Of a stretch of 64,000 nt of DNA, positions 24,515-34,305 are shown in pieces. Numbering within the stretch: the first letter of the stretch is position 1; the number at the start of each line of letters is the position of its first letter. Source of the stretch: Ectopseudomonas chengduensis (GTDB lineage Bacteria; Pseudomonadota; Gammaproteobacteria; Pseudomonadales; Pseudomonadaceae); contig NZ_FMZQ01000002.1 in NCBI RefSeq assembly GCF_900102635.1, forward strand, positions 186,001 to 250,000. The letters run 5' to 3'. A model generated the notes under the pieces. The model ran no database searches, had not been told where the DNA came from, and saw only the letters and a list, made by a program, of their open reading frames with translations. Both the position numbers and the translations under genes were made by a program.

Positions 24515-26392
24515 TCAGATTCGGAAGCTGTCGACCATCTGCTTGAGGCGTGCGGCCTGTTGCTCCAGATCGCCGCAGGCGCGCAGGGTGGCCTGCAGGT
24601 TTTCCACGCCCTCCTGGTTGAGGGTGTTGATCTCGATGATGTCCATGTTCAGTGACTCGATTACCGAGGTCTGTTCTTCGGTGGCGGTGGCCACCGACTG
24701 GTTCATCCCATCGATCTCGCCGATACGGGCGGTCACCGTGCCTAGGCGTTCGCCGGCCTGGTTGGCGATGTCCACGCTTTCTTCGCTGTAGCGCTGGCTC
24801 TCGGTCATGGTGGTGACCGATTCTCGCGAACCGACCTGCAGTTCCTCGATCATTTTCTCGATTTCCTGCGCCGACTCCTGGGTGCGGTGCGCCAGGTTGC
24901 GCACCTCATCGGCGACCACGGCGAAACCGCGTCCGGCCTCGCCGGCACGAGCCGCCTCGATGGCGGCGTTGAGTGCCAGCAGGTTGGTCTGCTGGGAGAT
25001 GCTCTTGATCACCTCGAGGATCTGGCCGATGTCCACGGTCTTGCTGTTGAGCATCTCGATCTTGGCGCAGGCGTCGCTGATCTTGTTCGACAGTTCACTC
25101 ATCGAACGGATCGCTTGCTGCACCACCTTGCCGCCGTCTTCTGCCTGATGGCGGGCATCCGATGCCTGGCTCGAGGCGTCGGCGGCGTTGCGGGCGATTT
25201 CCTGTGCAGCCGCGCCGAGCTGATTGATGGCAGCTGCCACGCTGTTGGTGCGGCTGGCCTGTTCGTCGGAGTTGACCATCGAGGAGTTGGAGGCATTGAC
25301 CACCAGCTTGGCTACTTCGTTGACCTGGACGGTGGCCGATGACACTTCACGGATCGAGCTGTGGATACGTTCGACGAACTGATTGAAAGAGCGCGCCAGG
25401 GCGCCGAATTCGTCGTTGGACTGGATCGCCAGACGCTTGGTCAGGTCGCCTTCGCCCTTGGCAATATCCTCCATGGCCTTGCCCATGGCGGTCAGCGGCT
25501 GCATCAGCACCCGGATCAGCAGGCCGAGCAGGGCGATGATCAGCACCACGGCGATCACCGTGGCGATGATGGCCGAGGCGCGGAACTCGGTGAGCATGGA
25601 ATAGGCCTTGGCCTTGTCGATCGACAGGCCGATATGCCAGCTGACCGAGGGCAGGCCCTTGACCGGGGTGAAGGTGAGGATGCGGGTGTCGCCATCGAGC
25701 TGCGCTTCGCTGAATTCACTGCTGATGCGCGGGGTGTTCTGCGGATAGATGTCCTTGAGGTTCTTCATCACCAGGTTCTTGTCCGGGTGCACCAGAACCT
25801 TGCCGTCGGCGCTGACCAGGAAGGCGTAGCCGATGCCGTCGAAATCCAACGCGTTGATGATGTTCACCAGCGTCTGCAGGCTGAGGTCGCCACCGACCAC
25901 GCCAGCGGGCCTGGCCGGGGTAGCGATGGTGATGATCAGCTCACCGGTGGCGGCATCGACGTAAGGCTCGGTAAGGGTGGTGCCGCCAGCGGCCAGGGCG
26001 TCCTTGTACCAGGGGCGCGTACGTGGGTCATAGTCAGCGGGCATCTGCTCGTCCGGGCGCATGGTGAAACCGCCGCTTTCGGTGCCCAGATATGTAAAGG
26101 CGAATGAAGAGGTCAGCGCCTTCTGCTCCAGCAGTTTGACCACGCGATCCGGCTCGCTGTCGTTGCTGATCGACTGCGCTGTGCTTTCCACCAGCAGGAT
26201 GCGCCCCGACAGCCAGTTCTGGATGTTGCTGGCGGTCACATTGCCCATCTCCTGCAGGTAGCTTTCCAGGTCTTCACGGATGGCGTTGCGTTGCAGGTAA
26301 TCGTTGTAGAGGGTGAACAGGGAGAAGGCGACTATCACCACCAGCGATGCTGCGAGCAGAATCTTGTGGCTGAACTGCAGGTTTTTGCTCAT
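24515..26392 (-). CDS. Methyl-accepting chemotaxis protein with dCache sensor domain (PctA-like)
   Basis: 625 residues: membrane helix at about 10-30, periplasmic double-Cache domain, second helix at about 275-300, HAMP, and a full signalling domain whose conserved tip reads [19 protein letters not shown]. The sensor contains [16 protein letters not shown] and GVVGGDLSL, which fit the Y/R/W/Y/Y/D residues reported for the amino-acid-binding dCache_1 group (PctA/PctB family), so an amino acid ligand is plausible. The ATG at 26392 (MSKNLQFSH) is chosen over an upstream one at 26437. It stands alone, away from che genes. Confidence 0.92.
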   Translation of the reverse strand: MSKNLQFSHKILLAASLVVIVAFSLFTLYNDYLQRNAIREDLESYLQEMGNVTASNIQNWLSGRILLVESTAQSISNDSEPDRVVKLLEQKALTSSFAFTYLGTESGGFTMRPDEQMPADYDPRTRPWYKDALAAGGTTLTEPYVDAATGELIITIATPARPAGVVGGDLSLQTLVNIINALDFDGIGYAFLVSADGKVLVHPDKNLVMKNLKDIYPQNTPRISSEFSEAQLDGDTRILTFTPVKGLPSVSWHIGLSIDKAKAYSMLTEFRASAIIATVIAVVLIIALLGLLIRVLMQPLTAMGKAMEDIAKGEGDLTKRLAIQSNDEFGALARSFNQFVERIHSSIREVSSATVQVNEVAKLVVNASNSSMVNSDEQASRTNSVAAAINQLGAAAQEIARNAADASSQASDARHQAEDGGKVVQQAIRSMSELSNKISDACAKIEMLNSKTVDIGQILEVIKSISQQTNLLALNAAIEAARAGEAGRGFAVVADEVRNLAHRTQESAQEIEKMIEELQVGSRESVTTMTESQRYSEESVDIANQAGERLGTVTARIGEIDGMNQSVATATEEQTSVIESLNMDIIEINTLNQEGVENLQATLRACGDLEQQAARLKQMVDSFRI

Positions 26393-26550
26393 GTTGTCTT
26401 GCGTCCGGATGGCTCTGGAACCAGTCTTGTATTCCACGGCTGCGCTTATAAGAGCGTTTTCGCGGGCTGTTGCGGCAGATGGGATGGGTATTTGTTCTGC
26501 TGTTTGTATCGGTATAACTGCAGTAAAGCTTTAACCCAGGGGATGGCAAG

Positions 26551-28026
26551 ATGCCTTTGAATTCACAGTTCGTATTGGGTGCTGGCAGTGATGGTCAGGC
26601 GGTTGGTCAGCCTTTGCGCCTGGCCAACCGTCACGGTCTTATTGCCGGTGCCACCGGCACCGGCAAGACGGTGACCCTGCAACGGCTGATTGAGACCTTC
26701 AGTGACGCCGGGGTGGCGGTGTTCGCCGCTGATGTCAAAGGTGATCTGTGTGGCCTGGGCGCTGCTGGCGCACCGCAAGGTAAGGTCGCCGAGCGCATCG
26801 CCAGCATGCCCTGGCTCAATCACCAGCCGCAGGCCTACCCGGTGACGCTGTGGGACGTACATGGCCAGAGCGGCCACCCGCTGCGCACCACGCTCAGCGA
26901 GATGGGGCCGTTGCTGCTCGGTGCCCTGCTCGAGCTGACTGACAGCCAGCAGGCCGCTCTCTACGCAGCGTTCAAGGTGGCTGATCGTGAAGGTCTGTTG
27001 TTGCTCGACCTGAAAGACCTGAAGGCGCTGCTCGGCTATCTCAAGGACAATGCGCAAGTGCTGGGCGCGGACAGTGCGCTGTTCACCAGTACCTCGGCAC
27101 AGGCGTTGTTACGTCGCCTGGCAGGGCTGGAGCAGCAGGGCGCCGAGGCCCTGTTCGGCGAGCCGGCGTTGCAGCTCGAAGACCTTCTACACCCTGACCG
27201 TGATGGCCGCGGGCGCGTGCATCTGCTCGATGCCTCCCGCCTGGTGCATGAGGCGCCCAAGGTGTACGCGACCTTCCTGTTGTGGTTGTTGGCCGAACTG
27301 TTCGAGCAACTGCCGGAGCGCGGTGATGCGGACAAACCGGTACTGGCGCTGTTCTTCGACGAGGCGCACCTGCTGTTTCAGGGAACGCCCAAGGCGCTGC
27401 AGGAGCGTCTGGAACAGGTGGTGCGGCTGATTCGCTCCAAGGGCGTTGGGGTGTATTTCGTCACCCAGTCGCCGAGCGACCTGCCGGATGATGTCCTGGC
27501 TCAGTTAGGTCTGCGTATTCAGCACGGCCTGCGCGCGTTCACGGCCAAGGAGCAGAAGGCCCTGCGTGCAGTGGCCGATGGTTTTCGCCCGAACCCGGCG
27601 TTCAACACGCTCAGTGTGCTGACTGAACTGGGCATTGGCGAGGCGTTGGTTGGCACGTTGGAGGAAAAAGGCACGCCGGCGATGGTTCAGCGCGTGGCCA
27701 TCGCGCCACCGCAGTCGCGCATCGGCCCGCTGAATGAGTCCGAGCGTGCAGCATTGGTGCGCCAGTCGCCGTTGGCTGGGCGCTACGACAAGCCTGTCGA
27801 CCGCGAGTCGGCCTATGAGCTGCTCACCGCGCGTGCCGAGCAGGCGCGCAATGACGCGCCAGTCAAGGTGGCGGGGAAACAGAAGGCGGAACCGGGGTTA
27901 GGCGACATGGCCAGCGACCTGCTTGGCAGCGCGATGAAGAGCGCGTTGCGTCAGGCCGCCAACCAGATTGGCCGGCAACTGGTGCGGGGGCTGATGGGGT
28001 CGCTGACGGGTAGCAGGAAGCGTTAG
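26551..28026 (+). CDS. HerA/DUF853-type ATPase (helicase HerA-like)
   Basis: 491 residues. Walker A is GATGTGKTVTLQ (about 32-43) and Walker B is LALFFDEAHLLF near residue 270. The rest matches the DUF853 HerA-like family (FAADVKGDLCGLG; SKGVGVYFVTQSPSDLPD), ring-forming DNA translocases related to HerA and FtsK. No NurA nuclease gene is adjacent, so a NurA-HerA repair or defence pair is not indicated. The C-terminal 40 residues are basic and amphipathic. Single gene. Confidence 0.92.
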   Translation: MPLNSQFVLGAGSDGQAVGQPLRLANRHGLIAGATGTGKTVTLQRLIETFSDAGVAVFAADVKGDLCGLGAAGAPQGKVAERIASMPWLNHQPQAYPVTLWDVHGQSGHPLRTTLSEMGPLLLGALLELTDSQQAALYAAFKVADREGLLLLDLKDLKALLGYLKDNAQVLGADSALFTSTSAQALLRRLAGLEQQGAEALFGEPALQLEDLLHPDRDGRGRVHLLDASRLVHEAPKVYATFLLWLLAELFEQLPERGDADKPVLALFFDEAHLLFQGTPKALQERLEQVVRLIRSKGVGVYFVTQSPSDLPDDVLAQLGLRIQHGLRAFTAKEQKALRAVADGFRPNPAFNTLSVLTELGIGEALVGTLEEKGTPAMVQRVAIAPPQSRIGPLNESERAALVRQSPLAGRYDKPVDRESAYELLTARAEQARNDAPVKVAGKQKAEPGLGDMASDLLGSAMKSALRQAANQIGRQLVRGLMGSLTGSRKR

Positions 28027-28045
28027 CAAGCGCTGAAAAATCGTC

Positions 28046-28065
28046 ATTCCCACGCAGGCGGGAAT
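28046..28065. repeat. REP-type short palindrome
   Basis: ATTCCCACGCAGGCGGGAAT within TCATTCC...GGGAATCCAG, an intergenic repeat type widespread in Pseudomonas and other proteobacteria. It lies 20 bases after the HerA-like gene. Confidence 0.7.
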
Positions 28066-28165
28066 CCAGAGCTCCAGAGCAATTGGACTCTCGCCTTCGC
28101 GCAGTGGCTGTAGAAAGCCTTTTTCAGAACTTCCCCCGGCTGTGGGGGAACCTGGGGGAGTGTCG

Positions 28166-28444
28166 CTAGCCGGCGGTTTCGTCGGCAGCGTCCTGCTTGT
28201 CCTGGCGTTCTTTCTCGATTTTCTCGATTTCTTTCTCGAAGGCCTGGTCGAGCAGACTGGGCTTCTTGCGCCAGGGTTTGCGGTCGGGGTCCGGCTGAGC
28301 GGCGTAAGTGATGACTTCTCCGCCGTATACATCCTTGTAACGCTGCGCCTGGCGCTCGAGTTCGGCGCGCAGTTCGTCTTTCGTCACTGTTTTTACCTGT
28401 AGGTTGTGATCGACCCACACGACAGCCGAAACATCAGGTTTCAC
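28166..28444 (-). CDS. Conserved small hypothetical protein
   Basis: 92 residues starting with a GTG at 28444. The N-terminal half has alternating strand-helix character (SAVVWVDHNLQVKTVTKDELRAELERQAQRY); the C-terminal third is highly charged (KEIEKIEKERQDKQDAADE) and likely a helix or coiled coil. No membrane segment. I do not recognise a family. Coding is supported by strongly GC-biased third positions and a sensible start. The flanks hold palindromes but no other gene. Confidence 0.7.
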   Translation of the reverse strand: MKPDVSAVVWVDHNLQVKTVTKDELRAELERQAQRYKDVYGGEVITYAAQPDPDRKPWRKKPSLLDQAFEKEIEKIEKERQDKQDAADETAG

Positions 28445-28584
28445 TGTTGCGCTGAGGGATCAATCTAAAGTGCTTCGCCTTGGTTGGCTGGGAGAAAAGT
28501 TTGCAAAGTTTCACGCTTTGCATCTTTCTCCTTTCTCTTCAGTTACTTATCTATCTGTAACTTTTTTCCGAGAAAAGTTGCATT

Positions 28585-28614
28585 GGGCAACTGGCGGTAT
28601 TATCGCCAATGCCC
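28585..28614. terminator. Hairpin downstream of aldose 1-epimerase gene
   Basis: GGGCA-ACTGGCG pairs with CGCCAATGCCC with one bulge. On the minus strand it is followed within 10 bases by a short T-rich stretch, 17 bases after the epimerase stop. Confidence 0.55.
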
Positions 28615-28630
28615 TTTAAATGTCCAGTGA

Positions 28631-29506
28631 TCAGTCCGCAAGCGCCTGGTAGCGCAGGCTGAAACTCATCTGAACACTTTGCTCTGCTGCCAGTAAATGT
28701 AGCCCTGGTCGCCCCGCTAGATGATGTGCGTTGACCGGATGAGTGACCGGCTCGAAGCAGAAGAAGTTCTGCGCTTCTGGGCAGAACAACAGAAACACAT
28801 TGCTGCCCTGCGCCTCGCAGATGAGTTGATAACCCGCCTCGGGTTGAATGATGCAAGCGCGCCCCGGCCATTGGGTAAACGCATTGTCGACAAGTTGTCG
28901 CGGCAACAGGGTGGGCTCGGAGAAGTTCCAGGCCTGTGGCAATTCGACCCACTGACTGGAAAGTTTGTCTTCGCCGCATAACCAGACGCCGCCTGCCTGC
29001 GCCTGTACGCGGGTGTGCGCAGTGCGCGGCAGATAAGGATGCAGGCCGAGCCCATACCAGGTGGGCTGTTCGCCAAGATGGGTGGCTTGTAACGTCAGGC
29101 GCAGACAGCCGTCAGTGAGTTGTACGTCGAGAGTGGCGTGATAGGGAAAGGGCAATTGGCTATGCAGTTCCAGGCTGGCGCTGTCGGACGTCGCATTGAC
29201 TATCTTCCAGGGTTGTTGCCAGGCACTGCCGTGTATCGGCAGTGCTTCGTGTTCGGTGTTGGCGCCCAGCGCTTGCCAGCCGTCAGGGGTGGCGAAACCG
29301 CCTCCGCCAATGCGGTTGGACCAGGGTAGCAACGGGTAGCAGGCCAGGCGTCTGGGATTGGCGGCAGCCAGCGCCTGTTCATCGCTGTGACGCAGCAGTG
29401 GCTGGCCGTCGCTGAGGCGCACCCAGTTGACCAGGCTTGCGCCCAGTTCCGGGGCGAGAGTCAACTGTGTCAGGCTATCGCGCAGGGTCAGCAGAGTCGT
29501 TGGCAT
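28631..29506 (-). CDS. Aldose 1-epimerase (galactose mutarotase family)
   Basis: 291 residues of the mutarotase beta-sandwich. Visible features are the sugar-binding LLPWSNRIGGG, the HGSAW loop, the catalytic-type His in YGLGLHPYLP, and the FFCFEPVTHPVNAHH segment. It interconverts alpha and beta anomers of hexoses or hexuronates in the cytoplasm. It is divergent from the GntR-FCD gene, sharing a 107-bp upstream region that contains an operator-like motif, so it is probably a member of the uronate regulon (inference). Confidence 0.9.
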   Translation of the reverse strand: MPTTLLTLRDSLTQLTLAPELGASLVNWVRLSDGQPLLRHSDEQALAAANPRRLACYPLLPWSNRIGGGGFATPDGWQALGANTEHEALPIHGSAWQQPWKIVNATSDSASLELHSQLPFPYHATLDVQLTDGCLRLTLQATHLGEQPTWYGLGLHPYLPRTAHTRVQAQAGGVWLCGEDKLSSQWVELPQAWNFSEPTLLPRQLVDNAFTQWPGRACIIQPEAGYQLICEAQGSNVFLLFCPEAQNFFCFEPVTHPVNAHHLAGRPGLHLLAAEQSVQMSFSLRYQALAD

Positions 29507-29545
29507 TTGACGCTCCTAGGGCGTTATTTGTCGGGAATTCATAGT

Positions 29546-29558
29546 GTCATCGTACAAC
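29546..29558 (-). promoter_or_regulatory. GntR/FCD operator-like site (GTTGT-N3-ATGAC)
   Basis: On the minus strand: GTTGT-ACG-ATGAC. It lies in the gap between the divergent epimerase and GntR-FCD genes. Sites of the same form occur upstream of udh (36108) and of the LacI gene (36364). It fits the loose FadR-family consensus GT-N3-AC type. Confidence 0.5.
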
Positions 29559-29613
29559 TGCTGGGCTATCATTACGGCAAAGCCTCAAGTCTTAAGTCGA
29601 GAGTCCGTCCACC

Positions 29614-30369
29614 ATGGAAACGCAAAACGCTCAACCTCGTGCTCGTCGCAAGCACCGCAGCCTGGCCCAGGAGCTGGTAGCCGATCTGTCGCAGCGCATT
29701 CGCGATGGGCTGATCAAGCGCGGTGAGAAGCTGCCGACGGAGTCGGCGATCATGGAAGAGCAGGGCGTCAGCCGTACCGTGGTGCGCGAGGCTCTGTCGC
29801 GTCTGCAGGCAGCCGGTCTGGTCGAGACCCGTCATGGCATCGGTACTTTCGTGCTGGACACGCCCAGCGCCAGTGGTTTTCGCATCGACCCGGCGACCAT
29901 CGTCACCTTGCGCGACGTGCTGGCCATTCTTGAGCTGCGTATCAGTCTCGAGGTGGAGTCTGCCGGGATGGCGGCTCAGCGTCGTAATGACGTGCAACTG
30001 AAGGCCATTCGCGAGGCACTGGATGCCATCAACGAGAGCGCGATGCATGCCAGCGATGCCGTGTCCTCGGACTTTCATTTTCATCTGCGTATTGCCGAGG
30101 CCACCGGCAACCGTTACTTCACCGATATTCTCAGTCATCTGGGTACCAGCATCATCCCGCGTACCCGGGTCAATTCCGCCAGCCTGGCGCGTGACGATCA
30201 GGCCCACTACATGGCGCGCCTGGAGCGTGAGCACGAGCAGATCTTCGAAGCCATCGCGCGCCAGGATGCCGAGGCGGCGCGGGCAGCGATGCGTCTGCAC
30301 CTGACCAACAGCCGCGAGCGCCTGCGTCAGGCGCACGAAGCGGCCGAGGCCGAAGCGCTGCACGGCTGA
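29614..30369 (+). CDS. GntR-family regulator, FadR/FCD subfamily
   Basis: 251 residues: an N-terminal winged helix (LAQELVADLSQRIRDGLI, then LPTESAIMEEQGVSRTVVRE) and a C-terminal all-helical FCD domain with the metal/ligand residues expected around DFHFHLRIAEATGNRYF and the final HLTNSRERL. FCD regulators of this type (for example GguR in P. putida) control uronate and aldarate catabolism. Given the neighbours, it is the likely regulator of the hexuronate operon. The ATG at 29614 is used; the EamA transporter gene is convergent 7 bases downstream. Confidence 0.92.
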   Translation: METQNAQPRARRKHRSLAQELVADLSQRIRDGLIKRGEKLPTESAIMEEQGVSRTVVREALSRLQAAGLVETRHGIGTFVLDTPSASGFRIDPATIVTLRDVLAILELRISLEVESAGMAAQRRNDVQLKAIREALDAINESAMHASDAVSSDFHFHLRIAEATGNRYFTDILSHLGTSIIPRTRVNSASLARDDQAHYMARLEREHEQIFEAIARQDAEAARAAMRLHLTNSRERLRQAHEAAEAEALHG

Positions 30370-30376
30370 GCAGCCG

Positions 30377-31279
30377 CTAGCGGCGGTAAGCCAGCAAGAC
30401 AATCCCGCCCACCACGATCAGCCCGCCAAGCACCTGCAGCGGGCCGAGCAACTGGCCGAGCACCAGCCAGCCCAGCAGCATGCCGGCTACTGGTTCCATG
30501 TTCATCACCGGCGCGTTGCGGGCAATGTCCAGGCGCGGCATCAGGATGAACAGCATCGAGAACGCCGTGCCATAGAGCAGCACCAGGCAGGCCAGGGCGA
30601 TCCAGCCGGCCGCCGCGTTGGGCAGACCCAGGCCGCCGGGCAGTGCACCGCTGGCACCCGCCAGGGCCGAGGCACTGAAGACCACCGCCATGGTCAGCAT
30701 GCTGCGCACTCGTCCGGGCATGACTGACAATCGATGTTCGGTAATCCACAGCGCAACGGCGAAGACCCCCGCAGCAGTCAGGCTGAACAGCACCCCTTCG
30801 ACCCAGCGCGCGTCGAGCTGAGCCTCGCCGGACAGGCGCGCCGGCACATCCAGCACCAGCACCAGACCGAACAGGATCAGGCCCATGATCATCGCGGCGC
30901 GGCCGGTTGGCGCCGCGCCACCGAGTGCCCAGGTGAGCAGCGCCAGCAGGATCGGCGAGAGGTTCACCACCAGCAATGCCAGGCCTACCGGGATGCGTGC
31001 CACTGCCGAGTAGATGCAAAAGCTCTGCACCGCGATCAGCAGCCCCAGCACCAACTGCCAGCCCCATGTGCTGCGGCTCAGGCGCAGCGAGTCACGTTGC
31101 CATAGCACCAGCGCGGCGAGTACCAGCAGGGTGCCCCCGGAGCGGCAGAGCATTGCCATCAGCAGACCGGTGTCGTGGTCGAAGGCGATACGCGCGGCGA
31201 TGTGGTTGCCAGCGAAGGAGCAGGCCAGGGTGGCGAGGATCAGCGCGGCGATATGCCGGGGAAACGGGGTTGCTGACAT
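30377..31279 (-). CDS. EamA/DMT-superfamily transporter
   Basis: 300 residues with ten predicted membrane helices in two EamA repeats. Typical segments are ALILATLACSFAGNHIAARIAF near the start and the second-repeat ILMPRLDIARNAPVMNMEPVAGMLLGWLVLGQ. DMT proteins are mostly exporters of metabolites. The ATG at 31279 (MSATPFPRH) is chosen; the extension to 31351 is Pro/Arg-rich. It is the last gene of the minus-strand block after the TRAP genes, with a 106-bp gap, so it may be part of the uronate operon. Substrate unknown. Confidence 0.88.
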   Translation of the reverse strand: MSATPFPRHIAALILATLACSFAGNHIAARIAFDHDTGLLMAMLCRSGGTLLVLAALVLWQRDSLRLSRSTWGWQLVLGLLIAVQSFCIYSAVARIPVGLALLVVNLSPILLALLTWALGGAAPTGRAAMIMGLILFGLVLVLDVPARLSGEAQLDARWVEGVLFSLTAAGVFAVALWITEHRLSVMPGRVRSMLTMAVVFSASALAGASGALPGGLGLPNAAAGWIALACLVLLYGTAFSMLFILMPRLDIARNAPVMNMEPVAGMLLGWLVLGQLLGPLQVLGGLIVVGGIVLLAYRR

Positions 31280-31385
31280 GGCAGAGCGATACGTCCTTAT
31301 AAAGCGAGAGCCGCCAGGCGGCGGCTCGGGTTGGATGAGGTAGCCCCGCAAGCGGGGCGGCTAATCAATGCCTGCGATCACTGAA

Positions 31386-32666
31386 TCAGAGCACGACGCT
31401 GGGCAGCCACAGCGAGATGGCTGGAATGTAGGTCACGGCCATCAGCACCATGAACAGCGCGGCGTAGAACGGCAGCAGTGCCTTCACGGTGTTCTCGATG
31501 GTGACCTTGCCGATTGCAGCGCCAACGAAGAGTACCGCACCTACCGGTGGCGTGATCAGTCCAATACCGAGGTTGACCAGCATAATCATGCCGAAGTGCA
31601 CCGGATCGACGCCGAAGGAGGTCACCACCGGCAGCAGAATCGGGGTGAGGATCAGGATCAGCGGCGCCATGTCCATCAGCGTGCCCAGGGCCAGCAGCAT
31701 GAAGTTGACGCACATCAGGATCACGTAGCGGTTGTCCGAGAAGGTCAGGAATGCCGTGGTGATCTTCGACGGAATCTGCATCAGGGTCATGATGTAGCCG
31801 AACGCGGCTGCGAAGGCGATGAGGATCATCACGATCGACAGTGTGCGCACGGTGCGGTGCAGCATCTTCGGCAGTTCACGCCACTTGTAGTCGCGGTAGA
31901 TGAACATGGTCACGAAGAACGCCCAGACCACCGCGACAGCCGCTGACTCGGTGGCGGTGAACACGCCACTGAGGATGCCGCCGAGGATGATGAACATGGT
32001 CATCAGGCCCCACAGAGCTTCCACGCAGATCTTCAGCGCCTGGCGCAGCGGAATCACTTCGCCTTTCGGGTAGTTGCGCTTCTTGGCGAACCACAGGCAC
32101 AGCGTGGCCAGGGTTACGCTCATCAGCAGACCCGGGCCGATACCGGCCACGAACAGCGCGGCGATGGATACGGTGCCACCGGCCGCCAGCGAGTAGATCA
32201 CCGAGTTGTGGCTGGGCGGGGTGAGCAGCGCCTGTACCGAACCGGATACGGTGACGGCGGTGGCGAACTCACGTGGGTAGCCCTTCTTTTCCATTTCCGG
32301 GATCAGCACTGAACCAACCGAGGCGGTATCGGCCAGGGAGGAGCCGGAGATGGCGCCGAAGAAGGTCGAGGCGGTGATGTTGACCAGTGACAGACCGCCG
32401 CGGACGAAACCGATCAACACCCCGGCAAACGCCACCAGGCGCCGGGCCATGCCACCCTCGGCCATGATCGCGCCGGCCAGGACGAAAAACGGAATGGCCA
32501 GCAGGGAGAATTTGTTCACGCCACCGGCGATCTGGATCATCACCGCGTGCAGGGGGATATCGATCCACCAGGCGCCGATCAGTGCGGAAACGCCAAGCGA
32601 ATAAGCAACGGGGACGCGTAGCAGGATAAGGACAATGAAACTGCCTAAAAGAATGGCGGCATCCAT
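31386..32666 (-). CDS. dctM: TRAP transporter large permease (DctM family)
   Basis: 426 residues, about 12 membrane helices. Family segments include FFGAISGSSLADTASVGSVLIPEM and PPVGAVLFVGAAIGKV. It forms the Na+-coupled transport channel of a tripartite ATP-independent periplasmic system. It starts directly after the DctQ stop. With the DctP protein and uronate dehydrogenase next door, the substrate is probably a hexuronate (glucuronate/galacturonate), an inference from context. Confidence 0.94.
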   Translation of the reverse strand: MDAAILLGSFIVLILLRVPVAYSLGVSALIGAWWIDIPLHAVMIQIAGGVNKFSLLAIPFFVLAGAIMAEGGMARRLVAFAGVLIGFVRGGLSLVNITASTFFGAISGSSLADTASVGSVLIPEMEKKGYPREFATAVTVSGSVQALLTPPSHNSVIYSLAAGGTVSIAALFVAGIGPGLLMSVTLATLCLWFAKKRNYPKGEVIPLRQALKICVEALWGLMTMFIILGGILSGVFTATESAAVAVVWAFFVTMFIYRDYKWRELPKMLHRTVRTLSIVMILIAFAAAFGYIMTLMQIPSKITTAFLTFSDNRYVILMCVNFMLLALGTLMDMAPLILILTPILLPVVTSFGVDPVHFGMIMLVNLGIGLITPPVGAVLFVGAAIGKVTIENTVKALLPFYAALFMVLMAVTYIPAISLWLPSVVL

Positions 32667-33194
32667 TTACGCGGCCTCCTTGGAATCTTCAGTGTGTTCG
32701 AAGTCGACGGCACGGCGCTTATGTTGATCGCCGTACAGCAGTTGTTCGATGACGAACAGGAGGGTGATGAAACCGCCCACCGGGATTGGCATGTAGCTGA
32801 TGCCGACACGTACCGAGGGCAGGGTGCTGAGGTACTGGTTCCAGGTTGCTACGCAGAGCTTGTAACCCCAAATCAGCATGAACAGCGCGATGCCGCCCAT
32901 GACCAGACGTACGAACAATGTGATCAGCGGTGCCAGGGTTTGTGGCAGGCGATCGGTCAGTGAGGTCACGGCCATGTGGGCACCTGCACGGTAGCCGGCA
33001 GCGGCACCGACGAAGGTGAACAGCACCATCAATAGCACTGAAATCGGCTCGGGCCAGCCCAGTCCTTGACCCAGCACGTAACGGCTGAATACGCCCCAGG
33101 GGATGATCAAAGCCATGATCACGATCGCCAGGCCGGCGGTCGCGATACAGGCACGGTAGATGGCGTCATTGACGCCCAGAACCAGGTTTTTCAT
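32667..33194 (-). CDS. dctQ: TRAP transporter small permease (DctQ family)
   Basis: 175 residues with four membrane helices (ATAGLAIVIMALIIPWGVFSRYV; PISVLLMVLFTFVGAAAGYRAG; LFVRLVMGGIALFMLIWGY; VGGFITLLFVIEQLLYG). The GLGWPEPISVLL stretch is typical of DctQ. It is the small membrane partner of DctM, encoded immediately upstream with no gap. Confidence 0.93.
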   Translation of the reverse strand: MKNLVLGVNDAIYRACIATAGLAIVIMALIIPWGVFSRYVLGQGLGWPEPISVLLMVLFTFVGAAAGYRAGAHMAVTSLTDRLPQTLAPLITLFVRLVMGGIALFMLIWGYKLCVATWNQYLSTLPSVRVGISYMPIPVGGFITLLFVIEQLLYGDQHKRRAVDFEHTEDSKEAA

Positions 33195-33253
33195 GAGACT
33201 TCACCGGTTGCGCGGCGCAGGCGAGGTGCCGGCGCCGCGCGCTTGCGCGTGGA

Positions 33254-34228
33254 TTACTGAACGGCTTCGATACGCTGAATCAGTTCAACGAACTGCGCGC
33301 CGTACTTCTCACGAACCGGGGCGGTCGCGTCGTAGAAGGGCTTGGTATCGATTTCGATGAATTCGACGCCTTCAGCCTTGAGTTTCTCTACGCTGCTGGC
33401 GCTTTTCTCGTCCCACAGTTGGCGCTCTTCCAGTTGCGCTTCCTTGGCCAGTTTCTTGACCAGTTCCTGCTGTTCCGGCGTCAGCTTGTTCCAGGTGGTC
33501 TTGGACATCAGCAACGGCTCGGGCAGGATCAGGTGGTGGGTCTGGGTGTAGTACTTGGCGGAGCGGAAATGGTTGTGCTCGAGCAGGGTGGGCGGATTGT
33601 TCTCGGCGCCGTCGATCACGCCGCTCTGCAGGGCACTGAAGATTTCACCGGTGTCCATGGCGATGCCGTTTGCACCCATGGCGTTGAGGGTGTCGATGAA
33701 CAGCGGGTTGCCCATTACGCGGATCTTCATACCTTTCAGGTCTTCGATGCTGCGTATCGGCTTCTTGGTGTAGAGGCTGCGGCTGCCGCCGTCCATCCAT
33801 GCCAGGCCGACCATGTTGAAGTCGGAGTTGGTGATGGCGTCGAGGATTTCCTGGCCGATCTCACCGTCGATGATCTTGCGCATGTGGTCGACGTCGCGGA
33901 ACACGAACGGCATGTTGAACACGTTGGTGGCCGGAACCACCGAACCGACCGAACCGAGGCTGACGCGGGTCAGCTGCACGGCGCCGATCTGGGTCTGCTC
34001 GATGACTTCCTTCTCGGAGCCGAGAACGCCGCCGGCGAACATGCGGGACTTGATATCGCCGTTGGTGGCAGCTTCCAGCTTCTTGCCGAGGTTTTCCATG
34101 GCGACTACGGTCGGGTAGCCAGCAGGGTGGATTTCGGCAATCTTCAGGGTCATCTCGGCCTGTACGAAGGAGGACAGACCGAGCGCTAGCGGAAGTGTGG
34201 CGAGAAGCAACTTACGTTTGAGGTTCAT
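33254..34228 (-). CDS. dctP: TRAP transporter substrate-binding protein (DctP family)
   Basis: 324 residues. A signal peptide (KRKLLLATLPLALGLSSFVQA, cut before E) leads to a DctP-fold protein with the conserved binding arginine region IRVMGNPLFIDTLNAMGANG and GVIDGAENNPPTLLEHNHF. It captures a carboxylate in the periplasm, here probably a uronic acid. The ATG at 34228 is chosen because only this start gives a signal peptide; it has a GGAG site upstream. The gene lies between the SMP-30 lactonase and DctQ genes. Confidence 0.94.
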   Translation of the reverse strand: MNLKRKLLLATLPLALGLSSFVQAEMTLKIAEIHPAGYPTVVAMENLGKKLEAATNGDIKSRMFAGGVLGSEKEVIEQTQIGAVQLTRVSLGSVGSVVPATNVFNMPFVFRDVDHMRKIIDGEIGQEILDAITNSDFNMVGLAWMDGGSRSLYTKKPIRSIEDLKGMKIRVMGNPLFIDTLNAMGANGIAMDTGEIFSALQSGVIDGAENNPPTLLEHNHFRSAKYYTQTHHLILPEPLLMSKTTWNKLTPEQQELVKKLAKEAQLEERQLWDEKSASSVEKLKAEGVEFIEIDTKPFYDATAPVREKYGAQFVELIQRIEAVQ

Positions 34229-34305
34229 GCGGAAAACTCCGTCTTGTTGTTGTTGGTGTACAGCAGTGTGAGTCCGGTGCCGCGAGCGGCCCGGGGTGAA
34301 TCGGA

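Noticed and set aside
26551..28026. NurA-HerA defence or repair pair
   Set aside because: The HerA-like ATPase has no adjacent nuclease gene, and DUF853 proteins are common single chromosomal genes.
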